Positions 30,573 through 40,715 of a DNA stretch of 64,000 bases are shown in pieces; positions within the stretch are counted from its first letter, which is position 1, and the number at the start of each line of letters is the position of its first letter. Source of the stretch: Arachidicoccus ginsenosidivorans. Lineage in GTDB: Bacteria > Bacteroidota > Bacteroidia > Chitinophagales > Chitinophagaceae. The position numbers and the translations under genes are program-made. Under the pieces are notes generated by a model. That model was not told the origin of the DNA, did not search any database, and was given only the letters and a program-made list of their open reading frames with translations. Location: contig NZ_CP042434.1 in assembly GCF_007971385.1 (NCBI RefSeq), forward strand, positions 868,001-932,000. Reading direction: 5' to 3'.

Positions 30573-31565
30573 TTAAAAATAATTGGCTTTTAAATTAAGG
30601 CCTGTTGCTTCATCCAGACCAAAGATCAGATTCATATTCTGAATGGCCTGTCCTGAGGCGCCTTTTAGTAAATTATCTGTTGCGGAATGTACCACGAGTT
30701 TAGACCCGACTTTTTCCAGATAGAGCACACATAGGTTGGTGTTCACGACCTGTTTTAAAAAGATCGGCTGTTCACTGACAAAAGTAAAGCGCGCATCCTT
30801 ATAAAAATCCTGGTACAACTGGTTGAGTTCAGCAAGTTCCAGGTCACAGGTGATTGTAGAACTCACGAATATTCCTCGGGGGAAGTCTCCGCGCCATGGC
30901 ACAAAATTGATCACTTCTTTATTCTCCGCCCAGGTGGGCAGACTCGGCTGCAACTGATGCAAGGACTGTTGAATCTCATCCAAATGCTGATGGGTCAGGG
31001 TTTTATAAGCCTGAATATTATTCGCTCTCCAGCTAAAATGAGAAGTAGCAGATAGGGACTGTCCTGCACCGGTGGAACCGGTGATGCCTGTCGTATAGAC
31101 TTCACTGAGCAGACCTGCTTTAGCTAATGGAAGTAAACCCATCTGGACACATGTAGCAAAACAGCCTGGATTCGCCACATTACCAGCTTTTATGATGGCC
31201 TCTTTGTTGATCTCTGGTAAACCGTAAACAAAATCCCGGCCTTTAAACTGTTTATCTTTCACCAATCTAAAATCATTGGCCAGATCAATAATTTTAATTT
31301 TCGGATCAATCTCGTTTTCTTGTAAAAACTTTTTGGAGTTCCCGTGTCCCAAACAAAGGAACAGTACGTCTACATCAGCGGAAAGTTCTTTGGTAAATAT
31401 CAACTCCGGGTGATCAATCAAATCCTGGTGAACCTTGCACACAGGATTCCCGCCATTACTTTTGCTATGCATAAAAGTCAGCTCCACCCCTGGATGGTTA
31501 ATTAGTAATCTGATTAACTCTCCCCCTGTGTAACCGGCCGCACCGATAATTCCAACTTTTATCAT
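30573..31565 (-). CDS. argC: N-acetyl-gamma-glutamyl-phosphate reductase
   Basis: It reduces N-acetylglutamyl phosphate to the semialdehyde with NADPH. The Rossmann start is KVGIIGAAGYTGGELIRLL. The catalytic Cys lies in NPGCFATCVQ (near residue 133) and a later GITGSTGAGQ and GDFPRGIFVS follow the family. It has 330 residues, intact, 39 bp after argG and 51 bp before argD. Confidence 0.93.
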   Translation of the reverse strand: MIKVGIIGAAGYTGGELIRLLINHPGVELTFMHSKSNGGNPVCKVHQDLIDHPELIFTKELSADVDVLFLCLGHGNSKKFLQENEIDPKIKIIDLANDFRLVKDKQFKGRDFVYGLPEINKEAIIKAGNVANPGCFATCVQMGLLPLAKAGLLSEVYTTGITGSTGAGQSLSATSHFSWRANNIQAYKTLTHQHLDEIQQSLHQLQPSLPTWAENKEVINFVPWRGDFPRGIFVSSTITCDLELAELNQLYQDFYKDARFTFVSEQPIFLKQVVNTNLCVLYLEKVGSKLVVHSATDNLLKGASGQAIQNMNLIFGLDEATGLNLKANYF

Positions 31566-31603
31566 AATAACTCCTTTCTTAATTTATATAAGTAATACTT
31601 TGC

Positions 31604-32824
31604 TTATTGTGTTTTTTCTTGCGCCTCTTCGTTCGCTTCGCTGGCCTTAATGGATTCATATATGGCCACTTGATTGCCAAAGATTTTACTAAAACCCCTG
31701 ACATCTTCCCCGGTCCAGCCACTGTTCATCTCGCCATACTTACCAAATTTGGCGCTCATCAGATCAAATGGAGACTCGATACCCAGCACCTGAAAACGAT
31801 AGGGATATAACTGGATAAACACATCACCTGTTACATGCTTTTGCGCACTGGTCATCATGGCTTCCATATCCCGCATCACCGGATCCAGTATCTGCCCTTC
31901 ATGCAACCAATTGCCATAGAAGGCAGCAATCTGATCTTTCCAGCTTAACTGCCATTTGGTAAGAACATGTTTTTCCAGACTGTGATGCGCCTTGATGATG
32001 ATCACCGGCGCTGCAGCCTCAAATCCTACACGGCCTTTAATACCAATAATAGTATCTCCCACATGGATGTCGCGACCAATGCCAAAAGGTCCTGCAATTT
32101 GTTGCAGCTGCTGAATGGCTTTTGTCGGATGGTCAAATTGCTGACCATTCACAGCGGTGAGCTCTCCTTTGACAAAACTGAGTTTTAAGGATTCAGGTTC
32201 CGTTTTCGTTACCTGGGTAGGCCAAGCCTCATCTGGTAAAAACCCGTTGCTTGAAAGGGTTTCTTTCCCCCCAACGCTGGTTCCCCAAAGCCCTTTGTTG
32301 ATGGAATAGGCTGCCTTTTCAAAATTCATCTCCACTCCTTTTTCTTTCAGGTAGGCGATTTCCGCTTCGCGGCTGAGTTTTAAATCGCGAATCGGCGTGA
32401 TGATTTCAATACCTGGGGTTACTGTATTTAGAATCATATCAAAACGTACCTGATCATTCCCGGCTCCTGTGCTACCATGTGCCACAGCGTCCGCACCCAA
32501 TTTTTTGGCATGCTCAGCCATATGCAGGGCCTGCACTAATCTTTCAGCACTGACACTTAATGGATAGGTATTGTTTTTAAGTACGTTTCCGAAAATCAGA
32601 TATTTAACGATCCGGTCGTAATAGTTTTCAATGGCGTTTACAGCAGTATGGGTTTTGACACCTAGCTGATAAGCATGTGCCTCAATTTTTTTGAGTTCAT
32701 CCTCAGAGAAACCACCTGTATTGACAATAATAGAATGTATGTCGTAGCCTTTGTCCTGAAAATGCTTCACACAAAAGGTGGTATCCAGTCCACCACTAAA
32801 TCCAAGTACGATTGATTTGGCCAT
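31604..32824 (-). CDS. argG: Argininosuccinate synthase
   Basis: It joins citrulline and aspartate with ATP. The PP-loop is LGFSGGLDTTF near the start. HGSTGAGNDQVRFD and the substrate-binding SVGGKETLS follow. It has 406 residues, intact. It is the second gene of the arginine run, 93 bp after the acetyltransferase. Confidence 0.95.
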   Translation of the reverse strand: MAKSIVLGFSGGLDTTFCVKHFQDKGYDIHSIIVNTGGFSEDELKKIEAHAYQLGVKTHTAVNAIENYYDRIVKYLIFGNVLKNNTYPLSVSAERLVQALHMAEHAKKLGADAVAHGSTGAGNDQVRFDMILNTVTPGIEIITPIRDLKLSREAEIAYLKEKGVEMNFEKAAYSINKGLWGTSVGGKETLSSNGFLPDEAWPTQVTKTEPESLKLSFVKGELTAVNGQQFDHPTKAIQQLQQIAGPFGIGRDIHVGDTIIGIKGRVGFEAAAPVIIIKAHHSLEKHVLTKWQLSWKDQIAAFYGNWLHEGQILDPVMRDMEAMMTSAQKHVTGDVFIQLYPYRFQVLGIESPFDLMSAKFGKYGEMNSGWTGEDVRGFSKIFGNQVAIYESIKASEANEEAQEKTQ

Positions 32825-32917
32825 TGTTTAAATTTTCAATATTTGTTTTCCAGTTCCAGGGACCGCATTTTCAATTTTTGTCAAATTAGTCCACGACCCG
32901 GAAAGTGGTAATATAAT

Positions 32918-33675
32918 TTATAATCCTATTTTTTCAAAAAATCCCATAAAAGGTTTGTTATGCGGCTGTGCTGCCTGGACCTTTTTGGCATTATTATCTT
33001 TTTTTCTAAAGGCCTGTAAAAACTTATGCTGTTTTAACCTAAGCAGCCTTTCATAAATTTTAGATTTCTCTTTAAAATGCTCTTGTGTTTCTTCAGGCTG
33101 GTAATGATCTTTGGGATCAAAGAGCATGGCTGTGCACATACAATTCTTACGGTTTTTACTCATCAGAATGTCGTAATTGACGCAACTTTTGCAGCCTGCC
33201 CAAAAGGCTTCATCATCGGTCAGCTCACTATAGGTCACAGGTTCATAGCCCAGGTCTGAATTAATTTTCATCACAGCCAACCCAGTGGTTAAGCCAAAGA
33301 TCTTTGAATCAGGGTATTTTTTTCTGGACAGCGCAAAGGTATTTTCCTTGATTCTTTTAGCGACACCGCTTTTACGAAAATCAGGAGAAACAATCAGCCC
33401 GCTGTTGGCCACAAATTTGCCATGACTCCACTCCTCAATATAACAGAAGCCTACCCATACGCCGGAGGTGGTAAGGGCAATAACGGCCTTTCCTTCCAAC
33501 ATTTTTGAGCAACATATTCTGGAGAGCGTTTAGCAATACCGGTTCCACGAACTTTGGCAGATGAGGCCATCTCATCTACGATTTGCTGGGCGTAATGCGT
33601 ATCACCTTCACAGGCTACACGAACTACAATATCATTATTGTTGTTGTTATTATTATTCACGGTTGATAGATACAC
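32918..33675 (-). CDS. GNAT acetyltransferase heading the arginine operon (probable N-acetylglutamate synthase)
   Basis: The GNAT core has the acetyl-CoA loop in SGLIVSPDFRKSGVAKRIK, preceded by VGFCYIEEWSHGKFVA; the C-terminal third is a basic extension with Cys residues (AGCKSCVNY, NCMCTAM) that could bind a metal. One A is missing in an A5 run near 33503 (rc), joining 'MASSAKVRGTGIAKRSPEYV' to the GNAT core; corrected, 252 residues. The start is GTG at 33675 or GTG 33660, just before eight Asn codons (AAT/AAC). No classical argA or argJ is present here, so its place as first arg gene suggests that it makes N-acetylglutamate; this is inference. Confidence 0.75.
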
Positions 33676-33934
33676 TAATGGTATAACAATTAAACTCCAC
33701 CGCCCTAAAAGGCGAAGTTTGTGGGTTACAAAGTAAGGCTCTATATAGGGATATAGAAATTAAAGCCTCGGTCGTCGGCTTACTGGAAAAAATGAGCGGG
33801 GTGCATTAACAATAGAAATCTTAGCACACATAAAGACGATATGCGTGTCATTCAGATTGTAGTATTTGTGATAATTTTTCAACTTATCTTAAAGATGAAA
33901 TGTGAATCAAAATTGTTAATTTGCTTTTGCGCAG
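33676..33934 (-). other. Leader of the arginine operon
   Basis: About 260 bases lie between the candidate promoter and the first gene. I see no recognised riboswitch. An AT-rich palindromic stretch (CTATATAGGGATATAG near 33752) is present but its meaning is unknown. Confidence 0.3.
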
Positions 33935-33964
33935 TAAAGGTACACTACATATATGGACTACAAA
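33935..33964 (-). promoter_or_regulatory. Candidate promoter of the arginine operon
   Basis: On the minus strand a TTTG box (33961-33964) and TACCTTTA (33935-33942, one mismatch to TAnnTTTG) are separated by 18 bases, the expected -33/-7 geometry in Bacteroidota. Confidence 0.4.
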
Positions 33965-34070
33965 CATTTTTGCCAAAAAATTTGTGGAATTTTGACATTA
34001 AGGCAGATATTTAGCCAAAATCGGCCCTACTACTAATGTTTGTTTGGCCTGATCTTCCTTAATTTTAAGG

Positions 34071-34480
34071 TCAGAGGTTACCGCTAAAGGTATATTTAAG
34101 GTCTACTTTCCAACCTTGATCCGTCTTGACTGACTTCAGTTTTCGGGTGATTTTATCATAAGAGTTCTGGTAAGTGATAATTTCTTCAGTGGGAGATACC
34201 GCTTCATCATTTTGAACAATGATATTAGCACTGCGGTACTCCACCCGCTGATCACTGTTATTATGATAGTACGCTTCTTTTAGTTTTGCCAGCTGGGCAT
34301 TATTGGTGGAATCTGGTTGCAGGTAATAGCCCGCTTGTTTAAAGTCACCTTTCAGACAACCGCCTAGAAACTGCTGTGCGGCCACCAGTGCGTTATCTGC
34401 CGGGGCAAAATCCTGATCGGAACCACAAGAACTAAAATAGTCAGACCCAAAAACAGTGCGAAACAAACGGCGTATTTCAT
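34071..34480 (-). CDS. DUF4878-like lipoprotein
   Basis: The signal peptide MKYAVCFALFLGL leads to a lipobox ending FSSC when one missing T near 34433-34437 is restored. The mature part (VAAQQFLGGCLKGDFKQAGY, later KSVKTDQGWKVDLKYTFSG) has the pattern of DUF4878/NTF2-like lipoproteins: a helix with 'DF..A' and a final strand pair around W-K-V-D. Corrected length 136 residues. It is divergent from queG. Function unknown; probably periplasmic or outer-membrane anchored. Confidence 0.6.
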
Positions 34481-34609
34481 GACCAGTAAGGATGATTTGA
34501 ATGAAAAATGGAATTCCAGAGCGACTTTATTAAATTTGCCGAACCTGGCTGGTGTCAAAAATACCTACTTTACAGGCAATATTCTCTAAAAGACCCTTAA
34601 TTTTTAATC

Positions 34610-35541
34610 TTGGACCTGGAGACACGAACCCATATTATTAAAACCATCGCCGCTGAACTGGGCTTTGAGCATTGCGGTATCGCCAAGGCAGTTGCGCTAG
34701 ATCAGGATGCCAGGCGTCTGGAAGCATGGCTGAATAAGGTATGCATGGCAATATGCATTATATGGAGAACTATTTTGAGCTGAGAACGGATCCAACGAAG
34801 CTGGTACCAGGCGCAAAATCAGTTATTACCTTGTTGAAGAATTATTATCCAGATCAGCAGCAAAATGAAGGGAGTCCTAAGATCTCTAAATATGCTTACG
34901 GCAATGATTATCACGAAATTATAAGAGCAAGACTGAATGATTTTATTGGTCAACTCAAAGAGAAAATCGGGGAAGTCCATGGCCGGGGTTTTGTGGACAG
35001 CGCCCCGGTGCTGGAACGCACCTGGGCCAGTAAAAGCGGCCTTGGCTGGGTAGGCAAAAACGGGATGCTGATCAATAAAGGAGCCGGCTCCTTCCATTTT
35101 ATCGCCTCCTTAATTATAGACTGGGAGCTGATCTACGATCAGCCCCTGGCTAAAGACTTCTGTGGCAGCTGTACCCGTTGTATTGATGCCTGTCCAACAG
35201 ATGCCATATTGCCCAATAAAGTTATACAGGGAAATAAATGTATCAGCTATTTTACCATAGAATTAAAGGATTTGCTCTTACCAGGGGAACTTCAGTCCTC
35301 TTTCCAGGACTGGGCCTTTGGCTGCGATATTTGTCAGGATGTTTGCCCATGGAACCGGTTTAGTAAACCGCACCATGACGCCGCTTTCACGCCCATTGCT
35401 GAGATTCTGGATTTTACCAATGAGCAATGGCTGGATTTGACAGAAGATGCTTTTAAAAAAATCTTTCGCCACTCTCCGCTTAAGCGCTCTAAATACCAGG
35501 GCATTATGCGCAACCTGAAATTTATCACTACAGCCCGTTAA
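34610..35541 (+). CDS. queG: Epoxyqueuosine reductase
   Basis: It performs the last step of queuosine synthesis on tRNA, reducing epoxyqueuosine with cobalamin and two 4Fe-4S clusters. The ferredoxin clusters are CGSCTRCIDACPTDAI and CDICQDVCPWNRF. The central region has ERTWASKSGLGWVGKNGMLI. One G is missing near 34738 (AAGGTATG), so the first 43 codons lie in another frame; corrected length 310 residues. The start seems to be TTG at 34610; no ATG is available in frame. Confidence 0.9.
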
Positions 35542-35701
35542 CTTATTCTTACAAAACAATATAGGCTCCTAATCAGCCAATATCCCGCATTTATAGTATT
35601 CTACCATGACCGCATTTGCTCCTGCTAAATAAAATCACGCTGCTTTAGACATCTCACATGACAATTTAGCGTAACTTAACGCAACTTTTAAACCTGATCG
35701 T

Positions 35702-36859
35702 ATGCTAAAAAAAGAGCGGTATTACTCCCTGGATGTGTTCCGTGGTATGACGGTAGCCCTGATGATAACCGTAAACAACCCGGGTTCCTGGTCGCATGTC
35801 TACGCACCGCTAGATCATGCCCAGTGGGCAGGCTGCACCCCTACCGACCTGGTATTCCCTTTTTTCCTTTTTGTAGTGGGTAATGCCATGGCTTTTGTGA
35901 TCCCAAGACTCAGGGAGGCGGGCGACAAGGCTTTCTTAAGTAAAGTGATTCGTCGTAGCCTCCTGATTTTTGGCATCGGCTTGTTTTTGAACTGGTTTCC
36001 CTTTATCAAATGGGATGGCGACCATATTGTTGCCAAAGGTTGGGAAAACATCCGCATTTTCGGGGTACTTCAACGCATTGCCGTGGCCTATTTATTTGGC
36101 TCTCTAATTATTTATTACTGTAAAACCAAAACAGCAATTGCTTTGAGTGTTGCGATACTACTCATCTATTGGTGGCTTTGTTATGTTTTAGGAAGCCCTG
36201 GCGATCCATACAGCCTGCAAGGCTGGTTTGGTACAAAAATGGTGGATATCCCGATTTTAGGCACCAACCATATGTATCATGGAGAAGGCGTTCCTTTTGA
36301 TCCGGAAGGTATCGCCAGCTCAATGGCACCCGTAGTGCAGGTCATTATTGGTTATCTGACCGGGCGTTACATCCGGCTAAAGGGCAAAAGCTATGAAATG
36401 GTCACCCATTTATTTGTGGCAGGTGCTTTGTTACTATTTGTTGGGGCATTTTGGGGGCAATTTTTCATTATCAGTAAAAAAATATGGACCAGCACTTTTG
36501 TTTTGTTGAGTTCTGGCTGGGCACTTATTATCCTGGCAGTAATCATTTATTTTATAGAGCTTAAGTCCAAGCGCACGTGGCTGGATAAATTCTTTAATGT
36601 ATTTGGCAAAAATCCATTGTTCATTTTTGTATTGAGCGGACTTCTGCCACGACTTCTATGGATGATCCGCATCCCTGCCGGCACTGAAAACGGTCAACCG
36701 GTTTATACCAATCCACTGGCCTGGTTCTATGACCATGTCTGCAAGCCGGTGTTCGCCAACGAATACAACAGTTCACTCCTGTACGCTATTTGTTTTATAG
36801 TCTTTATGTGGGTGATTGTCTATTTTATGGACAAGAAAAAAATCTACATCAAGGTTTAG
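35702..36859 (+). CDS. Membrane acyltransferase of the HGSNAT/NagX (DUF5009) family
   Basis: The N-terminal signature is RYYSLDVFRGMTVALMI, followed by about ten membrane segments (for example LVFPFFLFVVGNAMAFV, FGVLQRIAVAYLFGSLII, IILAVIIYFIELK, LYAICFIVFMWVIVYFMD). The conserved polar loop near the start (NNPGSWSHVYAPLDHAQW) carries the His/Asp residues typical of the family related to human heparan-alpha-glucosaminide N-acetyltransferase. It has 385 residues and probably transfers an acyl group to a sugar across the inner membrane. It is convergent with the GH59 gene, with a shared terminator. Confidence 0.85.
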   Translation: MLKKERYYSLDVFRGMTVALMITVNNPGSWSHVYAPLDHAQWAGCTPTDLVFPFFLFVVGNAMAFVIPRLREAGDKAFLSKVIRRSLLIFGIGLFLNWFPFIKWDGDHIVAKGWENIRIFGVLQRIAVAYLFGSLIIYYCKTKTAIALSVAILLIYWWLCYVLGSPGDPYSLQGWFGTKMVDIPILGTNHMYHGEGVPFDPEGIASSMAPVVQVIIGYLTGRYIRLKGKSYEMVTHLFVAGALLLFVGAFWGQFFIISKKIWTSTFVLLSSGWALIILAVIIYFIELKSKRTWLDKFFNVFGKNPLFIFVLSGLLPRLLWMIRIPAGTENGQPVYTNPLAWFYDHVCKPVFANEYNSSLLYAICFIVFMWVIVYFMDKKKIYIKV

Positions 36860-36901
36860 TGTCGGTTGTTCAATCCAATAAATAAAATACTAGCATATTG
36901 C

Positions 36902-36945
36902 CAAAACACCCACCTTAAATAAGTTCTTTCAAGGTGGGTGTTTTG
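36902..36945. terminator. Bidirectional terminator
   Basis: The 15-base stem CAAAACACCCACCTT/AAGGTGGGTGTTTTG serves the acyltransferase. The GH59 gene converges from the right. Confidence 0.75.
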
Positions 36946-37066
36946 CTATTGTTTATAGTTCTTTTTGCGTTACGCCGTTCTTTTCCTTCAATTATTGAAG
37001 ATATTTGGCACCGCAATCACTTCTAGGCTTTTGGTCTTGGCATGCAAAGTTCAATTGTTCATAAAA

Positions 37067-39190
37067 TCAATACATCTTGCCACCCTTGCTTTGTAATCCT
37101 ACCTGGCGTAAGGACGGCCTTTTCTTTGAATTCTCAATAGTAGGTTCAGTCAACAGCTGATCTGGCCCTCCGATCTTTAGATTATCAAAAGAGGCAATCG
37201 TTCTTTGGATACCATCAGGAGCGTCCATTGTTATTAGTCCTGCCATTCCTGTTTTATAAGTCGTGTCCAGAACAGCCAATACTGTTTTCCCGTCAATCAT
37301 ACCGCTAATTTGCGCTGTCTTAAATTTAAGGCCCAACCTGTGCCACTGATTGGGTTTGATTCGCGGTAATTTTTTGCTGGCCAGTAACTTTGGTTTTACC
37401 TTTTCGTCCTGACTAACTACATAAAGACTGCATATGCCACTGTCAGAGAGCGTCAAATAATATGCATTTGGCTGCACGCCAAATCCATAGCCCGTACCAT
37501 TTACGCGTCCCATGACCCGGCCGCCCCCTGATTATCTATCATCATATCCACAGACACTTCATAATCTGTCCAATTCGGATCTCCAATAATGGTATAGGGT
37601 TCCCATTCGGGCGCCCAGCACTGCGGTTTTTCGGCTAATACCTGTTTTAGGCAGTTGCCCCTTTTGTCAGTACGCAGACTGATTTCAAAGACACCAGCAA
37701 TATCTGCGGTATAACTTGGCAGATAACCATAAGCCTTGGGATTTTTATATTGATCAAAATTATCCTGATAGGGAAAGGGAAAAGAATGCGCTGACAGTGT
37801 ATCGGAAAAACTTCCTTTTTGTTGCCCACGGGTAGTCGTTAAAGAATAAATGGCACCTGTATCAAGGGTTATGCTAAAATGGCCGTTTTGCGGCAAAATA
37901 TCTGTCTGCCGGATAAATTGAGCATGCCAGTCACTTTTCCAAACAGCAAGTGCCCCTCTGGAGAGCCCGCCTTTTATCTCAAAATTTAGCTGCTGCGTCG
38001 ACTTCGCCCCTCTGGTCTCTATAATAATACTGTAATCTCCTCTATCTGGTACCTTTAGTGTCACATAACTGCCACCTTCTTTTAGCGTATCACAGCCGCC
38101 ATTGACATATTGCCAGTCGGCGGCTGTAAATTGTCCGTAGTGCGCGTAACCCCATAAGGCCTCTCTTATTTGATAATGACCACTCCAGGGTTGCCTGGCA
38201 ATTAACATCGGTGGTTGCTGCGAAAAAGGTTCAATGCTATAAGTTGAACCGCATAGATACCAATTCACAATTTTAGTGGCCCCGCTGATGATATAATTTT
38301 TATTGAAAGCATCTACAATCCCCAGGGCACAATCAAAACCGTTCAAGTAAACGTGCTCTTCCGTATTCCAGATGGGTTTGTGCAGATCTTTTGCTAGTAA
38401 TTGTATTGAATCTGGTGCGGGTATTTCTGACAGGGTATGGGCGCTTAAAATGGCTACCGCAGATCTAAGGGTCGTATCTGCTATCATCTTGGTAGCCCAG
38501 TCAAATTTATCCTTTTGCCAGTTATCAAAGCCATGGATTTTTACCTGGGCGAGTCCATTATTATTCAGTGTGCGATGCAGCATCTTTACATAGTCTATAT
38601 TCACACCCCGCTCGTTTCTAAGCCCTATCGCATCAAGGGTCAGCCCGTGAGTGGATTTCAGGCCCTGGATCCATTTGACTACGTAATCACACATATCCTG
38701 ACTCCAGAATTGATTGTTGCCAATCCACCTGGGCGCACTCCAAACATTCGCATCTAAACTTAGTGCAGGATTTCTTTTTTTGCTTCCCGCATGAGCCACC
38801 ATTCATATCCTCTGTAATAATTCAGATCGGTTCTGCTGTGCATGTGACTGGGTTCGGACCCTGGGTAGAATTACCGTCACCCGGTACTTCTACCAGCAAA
38901 GCGGAAATAGATGCACCAAATTTAGGCTTAAATAGTAAATCCAGAATCTCGTCACGTTGCTTATTGGGATAGTCCTTTAACAATACAGAGGTTCCTCCAC
39001 CGCCACTGACTGCACCTATCCCGTCAAAACGCTTCCCCCCGGCTTTGCCATTAATTACAATGGATTGCGCAAATGAGCCTGATAAGGCCGAAAAAACCAT
39101 AATTACTATCATAAATTCTCTGAAATACAAGCGCTTATATCGATTAAAATGGCTGCCACAGCTATTTTTTTGAAGTATAATTCTGATCAT
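37067..39190 (-). CDS. GH59 family beta-galactosidase/galactocerebrosidase-like, secreted
   Basis: An N-terminal signal ([17 protein letters not shown]) precedes the (beta/alpha)8 start [20 protein letters not shown], then [20 protein letters not shown], typical of family 59 galactosylceramidases. In the following frames [10 protein letters not shown] likely carries the acid/base Glu (NER) and [10 protein letters not shown] the nucleophile Glu. A C-terminal lectin-like domain is seen ([20 protein letters not shown], later [16 protein letters not shown]). Bases are missing near 37516 (G run), 38783 (A run) and 38857 (C run, minus-strand sense); corrected length 708 residues. It should release galactose from beta-galactosides or galactolipids outside the cell or in the periplasm. 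No other glycosidase is adjacent. Confidence 0.85.
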
Positions 39191-39479
39191 AATATATTAC
39201 CAGTTTGCTGAGCGTAAATTTACACTGCAAATTTGGTATGAAAAGCTTTCAAATCAACTAATTTGAGGTTATTTACTCATCTGCAGTACATTTTAGTATT
39301 GCCAGGGTGGCTTACCAGGCCACCTTAAGTGCTTACCATATCCATGAAACCCCCAAGAAAATTTAAACATTGCACGATTTTTTCCACAAAAAAGTCTAAA
39401 TTTAGCGTAACAATAAACATTGAGCACACAGATATGTAACCCTTTCTAATTGGCCTTTAAACCTGTAAAATTGTATTTT
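39191..39479. other. Intergenic region between GH59 and the CBS protein
   Basis: Divergent promoter space. TAAATTTA near 39217 on the minus strand is a weak -7 candidate. I see nothing else. Confidence 0.3.
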
Positions 39480-39908
39480 ATGAAAACAGTCCAGTTTATC
39501 CTGAACCAAAAACCAGATGTTCTTTATTCAGTAACCAAGGACAGTTCCGTATATAACGCGCTGGAACTTATGATGGACAAAAACATCAGTGCACTGCTCG
39601 TTATGGATGGCGAGGAGTTGCAGGGAATATTTACCGAAAGGGATTATGCCAGAAAGGTGATTTTACAAGGTAAAGCTTCAAAAACTACCTCTATGGCAGA
39701 GGTAATGACAGACAGTGTCATTACGGTGACACCTTCACAACAGGTTGAACATTGCATGGCCATTATGACCGAAAAACACATTCGACATCTACCTGTAGCA
39801 GAAAATGGTAAAATTGTGGGTTTTATTTCCATTGGGGATTTGGTACGGCATGTCATAGAAGACCAAAAATCAACCATAGAACACCTGCAAAGTTACATCA
39901 GCAGTTAG
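39480..39908 (+). CDS. CBS-domain protein
   Basis: Two CBS repeats fill the protein: residues ~10-60 (KDSSVYNALELMMDKNISAL, then EGIFTERDYARKVIL-like) and ~75-130 (VTPSQQVEHCMAIMTEKHIR, HLPVAENGKIVGFISIGDLV). Paired CBS domains bind adenosyl ligands (AMP, ATP, SAM) and act as energy sensors. I chose ATG 39480 (MKTVQFILNQKPDV), giving 142 residues; an earlier in-frame start is not conserved. Confidence 0.85.
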   Translation: MKTVQFILNQKPDVLYSVTKDSSVYNALELMMDKNISALLVMDGEELQGIFTERDYARKVILQGKASKTTSMAEVMTDSVITVTPSQQVEHCMAIMTEKHIRHLPVAENGKIVGFISIGDLVRHVIEDQKSTIEHLQSYISS

Positions 39909-40113
39909 CATCCTGTTAATACTGACCTGCTAGCACGTCAGGTTTGAATAAAACGAGACTGACAAAAATGTAGTATATCTTTAGAAAGGAGCTCTCTTTA
40001 CTGAGCAATTGACGCTTTATTTAATAGCGAATAACAAATCGGTAAAAAATATACTTAATTGATTATCAATCATATTTTATCAATTGTCAGAAGTTTTTAC
40101 AAACTATTTGTTA

Positions 40114-40512
40114 TTATTCGTCCATATTATCTTGCTCCATTTCCTCTCCAAAGAGTTCACGTTCAATTTCTTCCATCTGTACGATGTCCCAGGCCTCACT
40201 TTCAGTTGGGGTAATCTGAAAGACATCGATCAGATCCAGGCCCTGCATGGCGGATTTAACCGCCGGGTTCACGCCGTAGAAAACCAGCGAGGCCTGATTT
40301 TTTTGACATAACTGCAACAGGGTTGCCAGCTCAACGAGCGCCTGTTCATCGGCATTTGCAACACCGGTCATATCAATTATGGCGTTTTTTGTTGCGGTTC
40401 CAAACTGATGGGTAATGAGACTTATGATCTCTTCTGCCATTATTACAGACAATTCAGGGGTATTTGGGCGTAAAACCTGAAATTTTTCTTTGGTATCAAC
40501 TTTGATTTTCAT
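40114..40512 (-). CDS. STAS-domain protein
   Basis: The 132-residue protein has a STAS fold (anti-sigma-factor antagonist type): NAIIDMTGVANADEQALVEL carries the usual D-x-S/T-G region and LATLLQLCQKNQASLVFYGV the following strand and helix. The expected phosphorylatable Ser after the loop is Ala or Asp here (VANADEQ), so regulation may differ. An acidic tail (EEIERELFGEEMEQDNMDE) ends the protein. No anti-sigma factor is adjacent. Confidence 0.65.
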   Translation of the reverse strand: MKIKVDTKEKFQVLRPNTPELSVIMAEEIISLITHQFGTATKNAIIDMTGVANADEQALVELATLLQLCQKNQASLVFYGVNPAVKSAMQGLDLIDVFQITPTESEAWDIVQMEEIERELFGEEMEQDNMDE

Positions 40513-40715
40513 TCTATGTGCAAAATTAAGTAACCTTCCTTGATTTTAAGAGTCAAAGATAAAATCTTAAAGAAGACTTGAGTTCTATTTTTATTTTCCG
40601 GCCATCAAATATTTAAAGATTTATATAGCAATTTTCAACAAACCGCCGTACCTTACCGATAGAAACCCATAGTGTTCTGGCATTTAATCATATCACGCAA
40701 CAACAACCTACAATT

